Shown: piece by piece, positions 55,263 through 64,000 of the stretch
Layout: every line of letters begins with the position of its first letter
Position numbering within the stretch: position 1 is the stretch's first letter
Notes under the pieces: generated by a model
The model's input: the letters and a program-made list of their open reading frames with translations, nothing else
Database searches by the model: none
What the model was told of the DNA's origin: nothing
Made by a program: the position numbers and the translations under genes
Source of the DNA: CADEED01 sp035995425
GTDB lineage: Bacteria; Pseudomonadota; Gammaproteobacteria; Steroidobacterales; Steroidobacteraceae
Assembly: GCA_035995425.1 (NCBI GenBank)
Contig: DASYKM010000013.1
Coordinates: 20,849 to 84,848 of the forward strand
Direction: 5' to 3'
Length of the DNA stretch: 64,000 nt

Positions 55263-55832
55263 CTACTTCGCGGGCAACTTGCTCTGTTTGCCGACGACCT
55301 CGGCATCGCTGCCGAGCTTGTAGAGATACTCGTGATACTCGTTCGTCCCCTTCTTGAGCGACGCGAGATGGCCGGCCTGCTCTTCGGTCAGCGCGAACTG
55401 CTGGTAGCCACGCCCGACCAGGCAGCTCTTGAGTGCTTCCGATCGCGCGCGCTGCGCCGCCATTTCCGCGGTGCGCTGCTGCGTGGCGGCACGCTGTGCG
55501 AAATCGGAGGAAGCCATGCCCGAGTAGGAACCGCTCGCCGGCAGTGGGGCCGCCACGTGCGAAGTCTGTGTGCCATCGGGGTTGACGCTCGCAGCAGGCG
55601 TCAAGTCAGGTGCCGGTCCGTTGGTGTTCGAAATGGTTTTTCCGTCGATGCCGCCAGCGGTATTGGCTCCGTTGCCGCCATCCAGCTTCACCGCGAAGCC
55701 CGTGCACATGCCGACATCCGTGCCGTAGTCCCGCTTGGAAACACCAGGCTTGCCCCACGCCGTCTCCGACCCTGTGTTCGCACAACTACTGAGGAACAAG
55801 GCAAATCCCGCCGCCATCATGAACGTTTTCAT
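55263..55832 (-). CDS. Tandem lipoprotein A
   Basis: A 189-residue lipoprotein (MKTFMMAAGFALFLSSCANT). Conserved with the next gene: AWGKPGVSKRDYGTDVGMC, NGANTAGGIDGK, GSYSGMASSDFAQRAATQQR, EMAAQRARSEALKSCLVGRG, and the C-terminal EYHEYLYKLGSDAEVVGKQS. The middle differs by a Pro/Ser/Thr-rich insert. No family recognised. Probably envelope-associated. Converges with the TPR gene, the two stop codons directly abutting. Confidence 0.75.
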   Translation of the reverse strand: MKTFMMAAGFALFLSSCANTGSETAWGKPGVSKRDYGTDVGMCTGFAVKLDGGNGANTAGGIDGKTISNTNGPAPDLTPAASVNPDGTQTSHVAAPLPASGSYSGMASSDFAQRAATQQRTAEMAAQRARSEALKSCLVGRGYQQFALTEEQAGHLASLKKGTNEYHEYLYKLGSDAEVVGKQSKLPAK

Positions 55833-55868
55833 TGAAGGTCTCCCTGAGGCGAATTGAGCCTTTGCTGT

Positions 55869-56396
55869 CTACTTCACGGGCATCCGGCTCTGTTTGCCCA
55901 CGACTTCGGCATCGCTGCCGAGCTTGTACAGATATTCGTGATAATCGTTGCTGCCCTTTTGCAACGTGGCCAGGTGCGCGGCCTGCTCCGCGGTCAGAGC
56001 AAACTCCTTATAGCCGCGTTCGACGAGGCAGCTCGAAAGCCTTTCGGCGCGTGCACGCTGTGCCGCCATTTCCGCGGTGCGCTGTTGCGTGGCCGCGCGC
56101 TGCGCGAAATCGGCCGATGCCATGCCCGAGTAGGAACCACCCGCCGGAATGCTCGCATCCGGAGAAGCCTGGCCAGAACCGCCACCGCCGGCGGAATTGT
56201 TCTTGCCGTTGATACCGCCCGCGGTATTGGCGCCATCGCCGGTGCCCTGCATCGCCGCGAGACCGGTACACATGCCGACATCCGTGCCGTAGTCCACCTT
56301 GGACACGCCTGCTTTACCCCAGGCCAATTGCGGTGTGGTGCTCGCGCACCCGCCGAGAGCCAGTGCGACACCAGCCGTCAACAAAAGTGTTTTCAT
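55869..56396 (-). CDS. Tandem lipoprotein B
   Basis: A 175-residue paralogue of the previous gene with a lipoprotein signal (MKTLLLTAGVALALGGCAST), YGTDVGMCTGLAAMQG, SGMASADFAQRAATQQR and a nearly identical tail LYKLGSDAEVVGKQSRMPVK. It lies 36 bp upstream of gene A; a Gly-rich linker (SAGGGGSGQ) replaces A's insert. Tandem duplication is the obvious origin. Function unknown. The 150 bp between here and the BtuF-like gene show no clear gene. Confidence 0.75.
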   Translation of the reverse strand: MKTLLLTAGVALALGGCASTTPQLAWGKAGVSKVDYGTDVGMCTGLAAMQGTGDGANTAGGINGKNNSAGGGGSGQASPDASIPAGGSYSGMASADFAQRAATQQRTAEMAAQRARAERLSSCLVERGYKEFALTAEQAAHLATLQKGSNDYHEYLYKLGSDAEVVGKQSRMPVK

Positions 56397-56549
56397 CGAA
56401 GTTCTCCCTGGCCGCGACCTTGCGGCTGTCCTTGTGACCGTTCGCCAGTGAAAAGATTCAGGTCGAAGCGGGGATCGGAAGATACCGCCAGCGCGCATTC
56501 GGGTACAGCCGGCCCGGCCGGAAGTGCGATTCGCGTCGTTTCCGGCGGC

Positions 56550-57443
56550 TCAGCGCGCTTTATCGATCACCGCGCACAGATTCGCGGTCGCCGCGATCAC
56601 CGAAGGCCCCATGCGGTCGATGCGCTCGTCCGTGTATTTCACGAGATGGTCCTTGCTCACCGCGGCGAGCGCCGGGTATCGACGCCACTCGGCTAACCAG
56701 TCATCGGCCGCGCCTGGCGGCGCGGAGGCAAGAATCAGCTCGGGGTTGCGCAGGATCGCCGCCTCGCGGGTAACCGCCGGCGCCGCGGTGCCCAGGTCCG
56801 CAAAGATGTTGGTTGCGCCGCACAGCTGCAGCGCGTCGGTGATCACGTGTTTGCCGCCGATCGTGTAGATAGGCCGATCCCAGATCTGGTACAGCACCCG
56901 GATCGGCGGGCGCGCGCGGTAACGGGCCGCGAGAGTGGCGAGCTCGGCATCGAGCTCGGTCGCCCGGGCGTCGGCCGTCAACGGCGTGCCGGTGAGTGCG
57001 CCGAGCCTGCGCAACGACTCGGGCATTCCCGCGAGCCGCGTGACGTGTACCTGGTACACCGGGATCCGCAGTTCCCGGATGCGATCGATGCGGGCGCGCT
57101 GCACGACGTCCACCGCCACGACCACCACCGTCGGCCTCAAGGCGAGCAGTTGCTCGAAATCGATCGTTTCCGCATCGCCCACCACCGGTAGTTTGGCCGC
57201 TTCCGCCGGTTCGGTGCTGTGCGCGATGGTTCCGACCAGGCACCGCGCGGCGCCGGCGGCATACAACATCGCCGTCGTACCCGGCGCCAGCGAAACGATG
57301 CGACACGGTGCGGCGCTGACCGTGACGGTATCGCCGGCATCGTCGCGGACTTCGCGCGCGCCGGCGGCGGCGTAGACAGGGCCCGCGATGGCGAGCGCCA
57401 GCAACGCGGTGACCCGCAACGCTTCACGCAAGAAGACGGTCAC
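56550..57443 (-). CDS. BtuF/FepB-like periplasmic metal-ligand-binding protein
   Basis: A 297-residue substrate-binding protein from GTG 57443, which overlaps the DUF6587 stop (GTGA). Signal: LREALRVTALLALAIAGPVYA. The PF01497 fold is seen in PCRIVSLAPGTTAMLYAAGA, VVGDAETIDFEQLLALRPTV, VVVVAVDVVQRARIDRI and GATNIFADLGTAAPAVTREA. Such proteins deliver cobalamin, haem or ferric siderophores to ABC importers, but no permease or ATPase gene is nearby. Its place in the feo operon suggests an iron-related ligand. Confidence 0.82.
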   Translation of the reverse strand: MTVFLREALRVTALLALAIAGPVYAAAGAREVRDDAGDTVTVSAAPCRIVSLAPGTTAMLYAAGAARCLVGTIAHSTEPAEAAKLPVVGDAETIDFEQLLALRPTVVVVAVDVVQRARIDRIRELRIPVYQVHVTRLAGMPESLRRLGALTGTPLTADARATELDAELATLAARYRARPPIRVLYQIWDRPIYTIGGKHVITDALQLCGATNIFADLGTAAPAVTREAAILRNPELILASAPPGAADDWLAEWRRYPALAAVSKDHLVKYTDERIDRMGPSVIAATANLCAVIDKAR

Positions 57444-57685
57444 CGCGGCGGCTGATGCGGCTTGATGCCGACGTTCGCGGCGCAACCGGCGCAACCTGTG
57501 CCCGCGGCGCGCGCGATGCGTGGCTTCAACGAACGCTCACGCCAAGGCGAGAGGCGCGGATGACGTGCCGCCCACGCGTCGAGCGCGAGCAGTACGCGCA
57601 GCCGGCGGCGCGCGGACATGAGTTTCCAGGCGCTGGCCGCGAAGGCGATGCAGACGATGACCGCGACCAGTATTTGCTGGACCAT
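57440..57685 (-). CDS. DUF6587-type FeoB-associated membrane protein
   Basis: An 81-residue protein: one N-terminal transmembrane helix (VQQILVAVIVCIAFAASAW), a basic amphipathic region (RRRLRVLLALDAWAARHPRL) and a C-terminal cysteine cluster (AAGTGCAGCAANVG). This is the pattern of the small Cys-rich membrane protein often found after feoB, grouped as DUF6587, whose role is not established. Start ATG 57685, 10 bp after feoB. Confidence 0.72.
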   Translation of the reverse strand: MVQQILVAVIVCIAFAASAWKLMSARRRLRVLLALDAWAARHPRLSPWRERSLKPRIARAAGTGCAGCAANVGIKPHQPPR

Positions 57686-57695
57686 GAAACCGACC

Positions 57696-59570
<1,875 letters not shown>

Positions 59571-59579
59571 GGCGCGCCG

Positions 59580-59930
59580 TCAGGCGAGCGCGGCGCTGGT
59601 GTCCTTCGGCGCCAGCTGCACTCGCGCCGCGGTTTGCTCGCCGACTCGCGTCACCCGCACCGCGGCGGCTTCAGCACGACGCAGTGCGAAGGTGGAACCA
59701 CCGATGCGCACCACCAGCGGATCGCCGGCGGGCCACATGCGCGCGATGACTTCGCAGCGCGCGCCGGCGACAAAACCAAGATCGCGCAACCGTGCCGCCA
59801 GGATCGCGCCATTTCCGCTGCCGTCGTCGACTCCGACGACCTCCGCGAGACCGGACACGAGCCCGGACTCGCCACGGCGCAGGTCAGCGAGCGCGAGAGA
59901 AGAGACAGCCTTCGATTCGGGCGATTTCAC
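59580..59930 (-). CDS. feoA: Ferrous iron transport protein FeoA
   Basis: A 116-residue cytoplasmic SH3-like partner of FeoB. LAARLRDLGFVAGARCEVIA followed by GDPLVVRIGGSTFALRRAEA is the family core; the first 40 residues (SSLALADLRRGESGLVSGLA) include the usual start of FeoA. GTG start. Upstream lies a Fur-box-like palindrome. Confidence 0.92.
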   Translation of the reverse strand: MKSPESKAVSSLALADLRRGESGLVSGLAEVVGVDDGSGNGAILAARLRDLGFVAGARCEVIARMWPAGDPLVVRIGGSTFALRRAEAAAVRVTRVGEQTAARVQLAPKDTSAALA

Positions 59931-59963
59931 GGCCCGCAGTATGGGATTGACTGCTGTAGATGT

Positions 59964-59984
59964 AAATGCGAGGGGTTCGCATTT
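59964..59984. promoter_or_regulatory. Fur-box-like palindrome upstream of feoA
   Basis: aaatgcga and tcgcattt form an 8-bp inverted repeat separated by five bases, 34 bp upstream of the feoA GTG. The arms resemble Fur operators (AATGxxA...TxxCATT), although the centre ggggt is not typical. Iron-responsive repression of feo is expected in general. Confidence 0.45.
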
Positions 59985-60018
59985 GCGTATACTCGCAACT
60001 TACACATAGCTCTATTAA

Positions 60019-60033
60019 TTGACAGAACGTCAA
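60019..60033. promoter_or_regulatory. Candidate TetR operator
   Basis: ttgac-agaac-gtcaa is a perfect 5-bp inverted repeat 23 bp upstream of the tetR ATG, in the place expected for autoregulation of the efflux operon. Confidence 0.45.
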
Positions 60034-60056
60034 CGAACATTTTAGGCTTCGCCCCC

Positions 60057-60695
60057 ATGAGTTACATCGCCGAACGCAGACTCGAAGAAAAGGAGCGCCG
60101 TCGCGGAGAAATCGTCGACGCCGCCGAAGCAGCCGGCCGCGAAGTCGGTCTGGACGCGCTCACCATGGACGATGTGGCGCGCCGGGCGCGGTTGTCGCGC
60201 GCCTTGTTGTACGTCTATTTCCAGGACCGCTCGGATCTCATGTTCGGGCTCGCCGAACGCGCCATGAACATGCTGCACGCGCGCTTCGTCGAAGCGGCGG
60301 AACGTCATCGCACCGGCCTCGAACAAGTCAGCGCGATTGGCCGCGCCTACGTGGCATTTTCACAGGAATTCCCGGTGCTTTTCGATGCGCTGGCGCGTTG
60401 CGAGCTGCAATCGTCCGAGCCCACCCAGGGTTCGCCATCGGAGCAGGCTTGCGCGCTCGGCGGCGATCGCCTCCAGGCGACGCTCGTGGCTTGCATCGAA
60501 GCGGGCGTTCGCGACGGCAGCATTCGCGGCGACGTGGGCTCGCCGATGTTGATGAGCGTGACCCTGTGGGGATTCATGCATGGAATCATCCAGCTCACGA
60601 CCACCAAGGCGCACGCGCTCACGCATCACGGTGTCACCGCGAAAACGCTGATCGACCATGCCATCAGCATGATCACGCGGGATCTCAAGAGCTGA
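60057..60695 (+). CDS. TetR-family transcriptional regulator of the efflux operon
   Basis: A 212-residue repressor. The N-terminal helix-turn-helix is seen in RRGEIVDAAEAAGREVGLDA, LTMDDVARRARLSRALLYVY and FQDRSDLMFGL. The C-terminal ligand domain (VSAIGRAYVAFSQEFPVLF, LMSVTLWGFMHGIIQLT) resembles regulators of RND pumps. It is the first gene of the tetR-tolC-mfp-rnd cluster (16 bp before the next gene), so it likely represses the operon until a toxic ligand binds. Confidence 0.92.
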   Translation: MSYIAERRLEEKERRRGEIVDAAEAAGREVGLDALTMDDVARRARLSRALLYVYFQDRSDLMFGLAERAMNMLHARFVEAAERHRTGLEQVSAIGRAYVAFSQEFPVLFDALARCELQSSEPTQGSPSEQACALGGDRLQATLVACIEAGVRDGSIRGDVGSPMLMSVTLWGFMHGIIQLTTTKAHALTHHGVTAKTLIDHAISMITRDLKS

Positions 60696-60711
60696 ACCGA
60701 CGGAATCGAAC

Positions 60712-62196
60712 ATGGAACGTTTGCGCCTTCGATTAGACACGCGTCCAGCGACTGAACAGCTGAGAAAGCCTGTCGTCCTGCTGGCGGCCGCGTTCACGCT
60801 CCTTGTGCCGTTCGCGCAGGCGCAGGACACCGTGCCAATTGGCAGGCCGCTCGCGGCAGTGATCGACGACTACGTGCACGAAGGGCTGCAGTCGAATCTG
60901 GGATTGCGCGTGCAAACGCTCGAGGTGGAGCGGTCCACCGCGGCACTCGATGCCGCGCGCGCCCGGTACTTCCCGGAAGCCAGCTTCGCCGCGCGCTACA
61001 CGCGCTCGGAAGGCGGGCGCACCATCGAGCTGCCGCTCGGCCAGGCGCTCAATCCCGCGTACCAGACTCTCAACGACCTGCTGGTCGCACAGGGCCAGCA
61101 ACCGCAGTTTCCCGTGGTGCAGGACGAGACCATCGCCTTCCTGCGCGAACGCGAACAGGACACCCGCATCACGCTGCGCATGCCGCTGGTCGCGCCGGCG
61201 ATTCCGGCGGCGGTGCGCGCGCAGCGTGAGTTGTTAGGCGCGAGCGAATATGCACACGTCGCGCTGGCCCGCCGCCTGAAGCGCGACATCACAGTGGGAT
61301 ATCTGAGCTGGCTCTCGGCGGCACGCACCCAGGGCATCGTCGACGCCAGCCTGGCGTTGCTCAACGAGAATCTGCGCGTCAATGACTCGCTGTTCCGCAA
61401 CGGCAAGATCACGCAGGACCAGGTGCTGCGCGCGCGCGCCGAATTGCTGGCAGTCACGCAGCAGTCGCGCGAGGCGCGGAATGGCGCCGCGCAGGCGCAG
61501 AGCTACCTGAACTTCCTGCTCAATCGTCCGCTGGAAACCGCGCTGGAGAACGCCGAGGTCGCGGCGGACGTGGCCGCGCGCACCCGCGCACTGGCTGAGC
61601 TGCGCTCCGCCGCGCTCGCGAACCGACCGGAACTTGCCGAGCTCGCGCACCTCTCGCGGGCGAGCGAGGCGCAGGTGCGGCTCGCGCGCGCCGATCGGTG
61701 GCCGACGCTTTCGCTCGGCGCCGATGGCGGCATCCAGGGCGAAGAGTATGAATTCGGCCGCGGCAGCAATTTCACCACCATTTCTTTGCTGCTCAACTGG
61801 ACCTTCTTCGATGGCGGTGCGCGTCGCGCCGCGGTTCGCCAGGCGGCGGCATCAGCACGCAAGACGGCCACGCAACTCGACGAGCTGACCCAGCAGGTCC
61901 AGCTCGAGGTGCAGCAATCGCTCGATCGGCTCAACACCAGCGCGGACTCGCTCGCCACCGCCGACGCACGCGCGGAAGCCGCGCGGGCCGCGTTCCGCAT
62001 CGCCAGCCGCAAACGCGATGAAGGCGCGATCAGCCAGGTCGAATTCATCGACGCGCGCTCGAGCCTCACCGGGGCCGAGCTGAACCTCAACGTCACGCGT
62101 TTCGAAGTGCTGGCACGCCAGGCCGAGCTCGACTACGCCACCGCCGCCGGCCGCCTTCCAATCGCGGCAACCAACCAGTTCAAGGATTCGCCATGA
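60712..62196 (+). CDS. TolC-family outer-membrane efflux protein
   Basis: A 494-residue outer-membrane channel with a signal region (PVVLLAAAFTLLVPFAQA). Two OEP repeats of long helices are present: ALDAARARYFPEASFAARYT, ALARRLKRDITVGYLSWLS, AELLAVTQQSREARNGAAQA, then LARADRWPTLSLGADGGIQG, LLLNWTFFDGGARRAAVRQA, QVQLEVQQSLDRLNTSADSL and a long coiled stretch. TolC-like ducts connect RND pumps to the outside. Overlaps the MFP gene by ATGA. Confidence 0.93.
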   Translation: MERLRLRLDTRPATEQLRKPVVLLAAAFTLLVPFAQAQDTVPIGRPLAAVIDDYVHEGLQSNLGLRVQTLEVERSTAALDAARARYFPEASFAARYTRSEGGRTIELPLGQALNPAYQTLNDLLVAQGQQPQFPVVQDETIAFLREREQDTRITLRMPLVAPAIPAAVRAQRELLGASEYAHVALARRLKRDITVGYLSWLSAARTQGIVDASLALLNENLRVNDSLFRNGKITQDQVLRARAELLAVTQQSREARNGAAQAQSYLNFLLNRPLETALENAEVAADVAARTRALAELRSAALANRPELAELAHLSRASEAQVRLARADRWPTLSLGADGGIQGEEYEFGRGSNFTTISLLLNWTFFDGGARRAAVRQAAASARKTATQLDELTQQVQLEVQQSLDRLNTSADSLATADARAEAARAAFRIASRKRDEGAISQVEFIDARSSLTGAELNLNVTRFEVLARQAELDYATAAGRLPIAATNQFKDSP

Positions 62197-63302
62197 CCAC
62201 GCTGAAGAACCGGCCGCGCGACCTGATGGGCATCTGCTTGATCGCACTCGTCCTGCTGGCCACGCTGCTGAGCGGCTGCGGCAAGACCGCGACCCCGCCG
62301 GCCGCGCAGCCAACGCCGGTGCGCGTCCAGCACGCGAGCAAGGGGCCGGCGGTGCCGCCCATCGACACCAACGGCATCGTGGTCACGAAACACGAGATGC
62401 GCCTGTCGTTCAAGATGGGCGGAGTCGTGCGCCGCATCTACGTCCAGGAAGGCGACGTGGTGAAGAAGGGTCAGCGGCTCGCCGAGATCGAGCTGACCGA
62501 AGTCGGCGCGCAGGTCGAACAGGTACGGCAGATGGCCGACAAGGCCGAGCGCGACCTGAAGCGCGGTGAAAATCTCTACGCCGACCAGGTGATCAGCCTC
62601 GAGCAGCTGCAGGATCTGCGCACCCAGGCGGCGATGGCCGGCGCGCAATACAAGTCGGCGCAATTCAACCTCGGCTATTCGGTGATCAGCGCACCACGCG
62701 ACGGCATGGTGATGCGCAAGCTCGTCGAAGAACGCGAGGTCGTGCCGGCGGGCGCGCCCGTGCTGTTGCTAGGCGAGAGCGACCGCGGCTACGTAGTGCG
62801 CGCCGCGCTCGCCGATCGCGAGATCGTCAACGTGAAGCTGGGCGACAAGGGCGAGATCCGCATGGATGCGTTTCCTGGCCAGAGCATGAGCGGCACTATC
62901 GTCGAGATAGCGAGCGCGGCGGACGAGCGCTCGGGAATGTTTCCCATAGAAGTGCATTTCGACGCGCCGCCGCCTCGACTGGTGAGCGGCCTGGTAGCGC
63001 GTTTGCGGCTGGCCCCGACCAGCGAGGCTCCGCCGCTCACGTACGTGCCCATCGCCGCGCTCGTCGAAGGTGATGGAAATCGTGCCAGCGTGTTCGTGAT
63101 CGACGGCGGCAAGGCCCAACGTCGCGACGTGCGCGTCGCGTTCATCACCGCCGACAGCATCGCGCTCGAGAGCGGCCTCGCCTCGGGTGAAGCCGTGGTC
63201 ACCGACGGCGCGCTGTTTCTCGAGAACGGCGAGCCAGTGGAGATCCTGCGCGACACGACCCGGCAGGCGGTGAACACGCCGCCACCGGCCACCGAGAGCT
63301 GA
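62193..63302 (+). CDS. RND efflux membrane-fusion (periplasmic adaptor) protein
   Basis: A 369-residue lipoprotein-type adaptor (LIALVLLATLLSGCGKT). Domains: barrel-sandwich halves (RLSFKMGGVVRRIYVQEGDV and YSVISAPRDGMVMRKLVEE), a short alpha hairpin (VEQVRQMADKAERDLKRGEN), a beta barrel (GDKGEIRMDAFPGQSMSGTI) and membrane-proximal strands. It links the RND pump at 63323 to the TolC-type channel and shares their operon. Confidence 0.93.
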   Translation: MTTLKNRPRDLMGICLIALVLLATLLSGCGKTATPPAAQPTPVRVQHASKGPAVPPIDTNGIVVTKHEMRLSFKMGGVVRRIYVQEGDVVKKGQRLAEIELTEVGAQVEQVRQMADKAERDLKRGENLYADQVISLEQLQDLRTQAAMAGAQYKSAQFNLGYSVISAPRDGMVMRKLVEEREVVPAGAPVLLLGESDRGYVVRAALADREIVNVKLGDKGEIRMDAFPGQSMSGTIVEIASAADERSGMFPIEVHFDAPPPRLVSGLVARLRLAPTSEAPPLTYVPIAALVEGDGNRASVFVIDGGKAQRRDVRVAFITADSIALESGLASGEAVVTDGALFLENGEPVEILRDTTRQAVNTPPPATES

Positions 63303-63322
63303 AGCGCGCGAGCGGAGGCCCC

Positions 63323-64000
63323 ATGTCGTTTCTCGAGTTCCCGATCCGCCGCTACCAGTTCACGCTGGTGGCATTCCTGTGCCTGATCGCGCTCGGCTGG
63401 TACGCCTTCAGCAAGGTGCCGCGCGAAGAAGATCCTTATTTCAAGATTCCCGGCTACACCATCGCGGCTATCTACCCTGGCGCCGACCCGAAGGATCTCG
63501 AGCGGCTCGTCTCCAAGCCCATCGAAGACCGCATCGCCGCGCTCGACGACCTGATGAAGATGGAGACCTCGATCCGCGACGGCGTGTCCTTCACGGCAGT
63601 GGAATTCGAGACCTTCGTCGACGCCGACAAGAAATTCGACGAAGTGACCCGCGAAGTGAATGCGCTGCGCCCGGAATTTCCACCCGAAACGCAGATCATC
63701 ATCCGGCGCTTTTCACCGGGCCTGGTGAACACCATCCAGATCGCCCTGGTGTCCGACGACGCTCCGTACCGCGAGCTCGAGGATTACGCCCGCGAACTTC
63801 GCGACACGCTGAAGACCGTGGACGGCGTGCGCACCTCCGAGAGCTGGGCATACCCGGCCCGCGAGCTGCGCGTGGCGGTCGACCTGAAGCGCATGTCCGA
63901 GCTCAAGCTGTCGCCCGCCCAGGTCATCGGCGCCGTGCAGAGCGAGAACGCCAACATTCCCGCCGGCTTCGTCGACCTGGGTTCACGAAGCTTCAGTCTC
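63323..64000 (+). CDS. RND efflux transporter permease (truncated by window edge)
   Basis: 226 residues of an AcrB-type RND transporter; full proteins have about 1030. The N terminus MSFLEFPIRRYQFTLVAFLC is the first transmembrane helix; SKVPREEDPYFKIPGYTIAA and YPGADPKDLERLVSKPIEDR, a characteristic start of the porter domain, follow. ADKKFDEVTREVNALRPEF and FVDLGSRSFSL belong to PN1/PN2. ATG 63323 has a GGAGG ribosome-binding site. Confidence 0.93.
   Translation, partial: MSFLEFPIRRYQFTLVAFLCLIALGWYAFSKVPREEDPYFKIPGYTIAAIYPGADPKDLERLVSKPIEDRIAALDDLMKMETSIRDGVSFTAVEFETFVDADKKFDEVTREVNALRPEFPPETQIIIRRFSPGLVNTIQIALVSDDAPYRELEDYARELRDTLKTVDGVRTSESWAYPARELRVAVDLKRMSELKLSPAQVIGAVQSENANIPAGFVDLGSRSFSL

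Overview
The window is high-G+C DNA (about 65% by eye) with dense, often 4-bp-overlapping genes. It reads as chromosome from an aerobic gammaproteobacterium. The dapF-DUF484-xerC-hslVU run, the ubiE-ubiJ-ubiB ubiquinone block, a split (unfused) trpE/trpG, a tryptophan attenuator and TonB-dependent receptor genes all fit that class. The Xanthomonadales/Nevskiales/Steroidobacterales neighbourhood is my best guess, but genus cannot be fixed from the sequence alone. No rRNA, tRNA, phage, integrase-bearing island, insertion sequence or CRISPR array was seen, and no stretch longer than 300 bases lacks a gene or a recognised leader.

Layout. 1-3201 (minus): a partial GH106 alpha-L-rhamnosidase with VOC and GNAT genes in one overlapping unit. 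3232-7638 (plus): dapF, DUF484, xerC, hslV, hslU. 7645-17636: mixed accessory genes, including a DUF938 methyltransferase, an alpha/beta-hydrolase lipoprotein, a DUF695-RraB fusion, an S9 peptidase, pyrophosphatase, a FabH-like synthase and two secreted TonB-C-domain proteins. It also holds two long perfect inverted repeats and a 14-bp tandem repeat. 17706-22799 (minus): ribosomal protein THX, then a three-gene 2-oxoacid:acceptor oxidoreductase (korB, korA and a GltD-like Fe-S flavoprotein). 22870-27211 (plus): DUF971, ubiE, ubiJ, ubiB and a third TonB-C-like protein. 27311-31009: a large hybrid histidine kinase. 31014-33614: DUF6265 lipoprotein, AraC-type regulator and a Bcr/CflA-type exporter.

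40370-33614 (minus) is a complete tryptophan operon in the order promoter, trpL leader peptide (Trp-Trp-Trp), intrinsic attenuator, trpE-G-D-C-F-B-A, and the exporter overlapping trpA. The promoter lies so close to the trpL ATG that the leader mRNA looks leaderless. 40440-45190 (plus, with one minus-strand gene) has ABM, DUF2059-like, RidA, HerA-like ATPase, DUF2780 and YajQ genes.

45191-55262 is the most distinctive accessory locus. A TonB-dependent receptor is followed by three flavin-dependent tryptophan-halogenase homologues, the middle one apparently catalytically degenerate, and a 2OG-Fe(II) oxygenase. A TPR-2OG oxygenase gene is transcribed divergently from the receptor. This looks like a substrate-uptake plus halogenation/hydroxylation system whose substrate is unknown. 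After two tandem paralogous lipoproteins comes an iron operon (feoA-feoB-DUF6587-BtuF-like binding protein, minus) with a Fur-box-like palindrome. The window ends with a TetR-controlled TolC/MFP/RND efflux operon cut off by the right edge.
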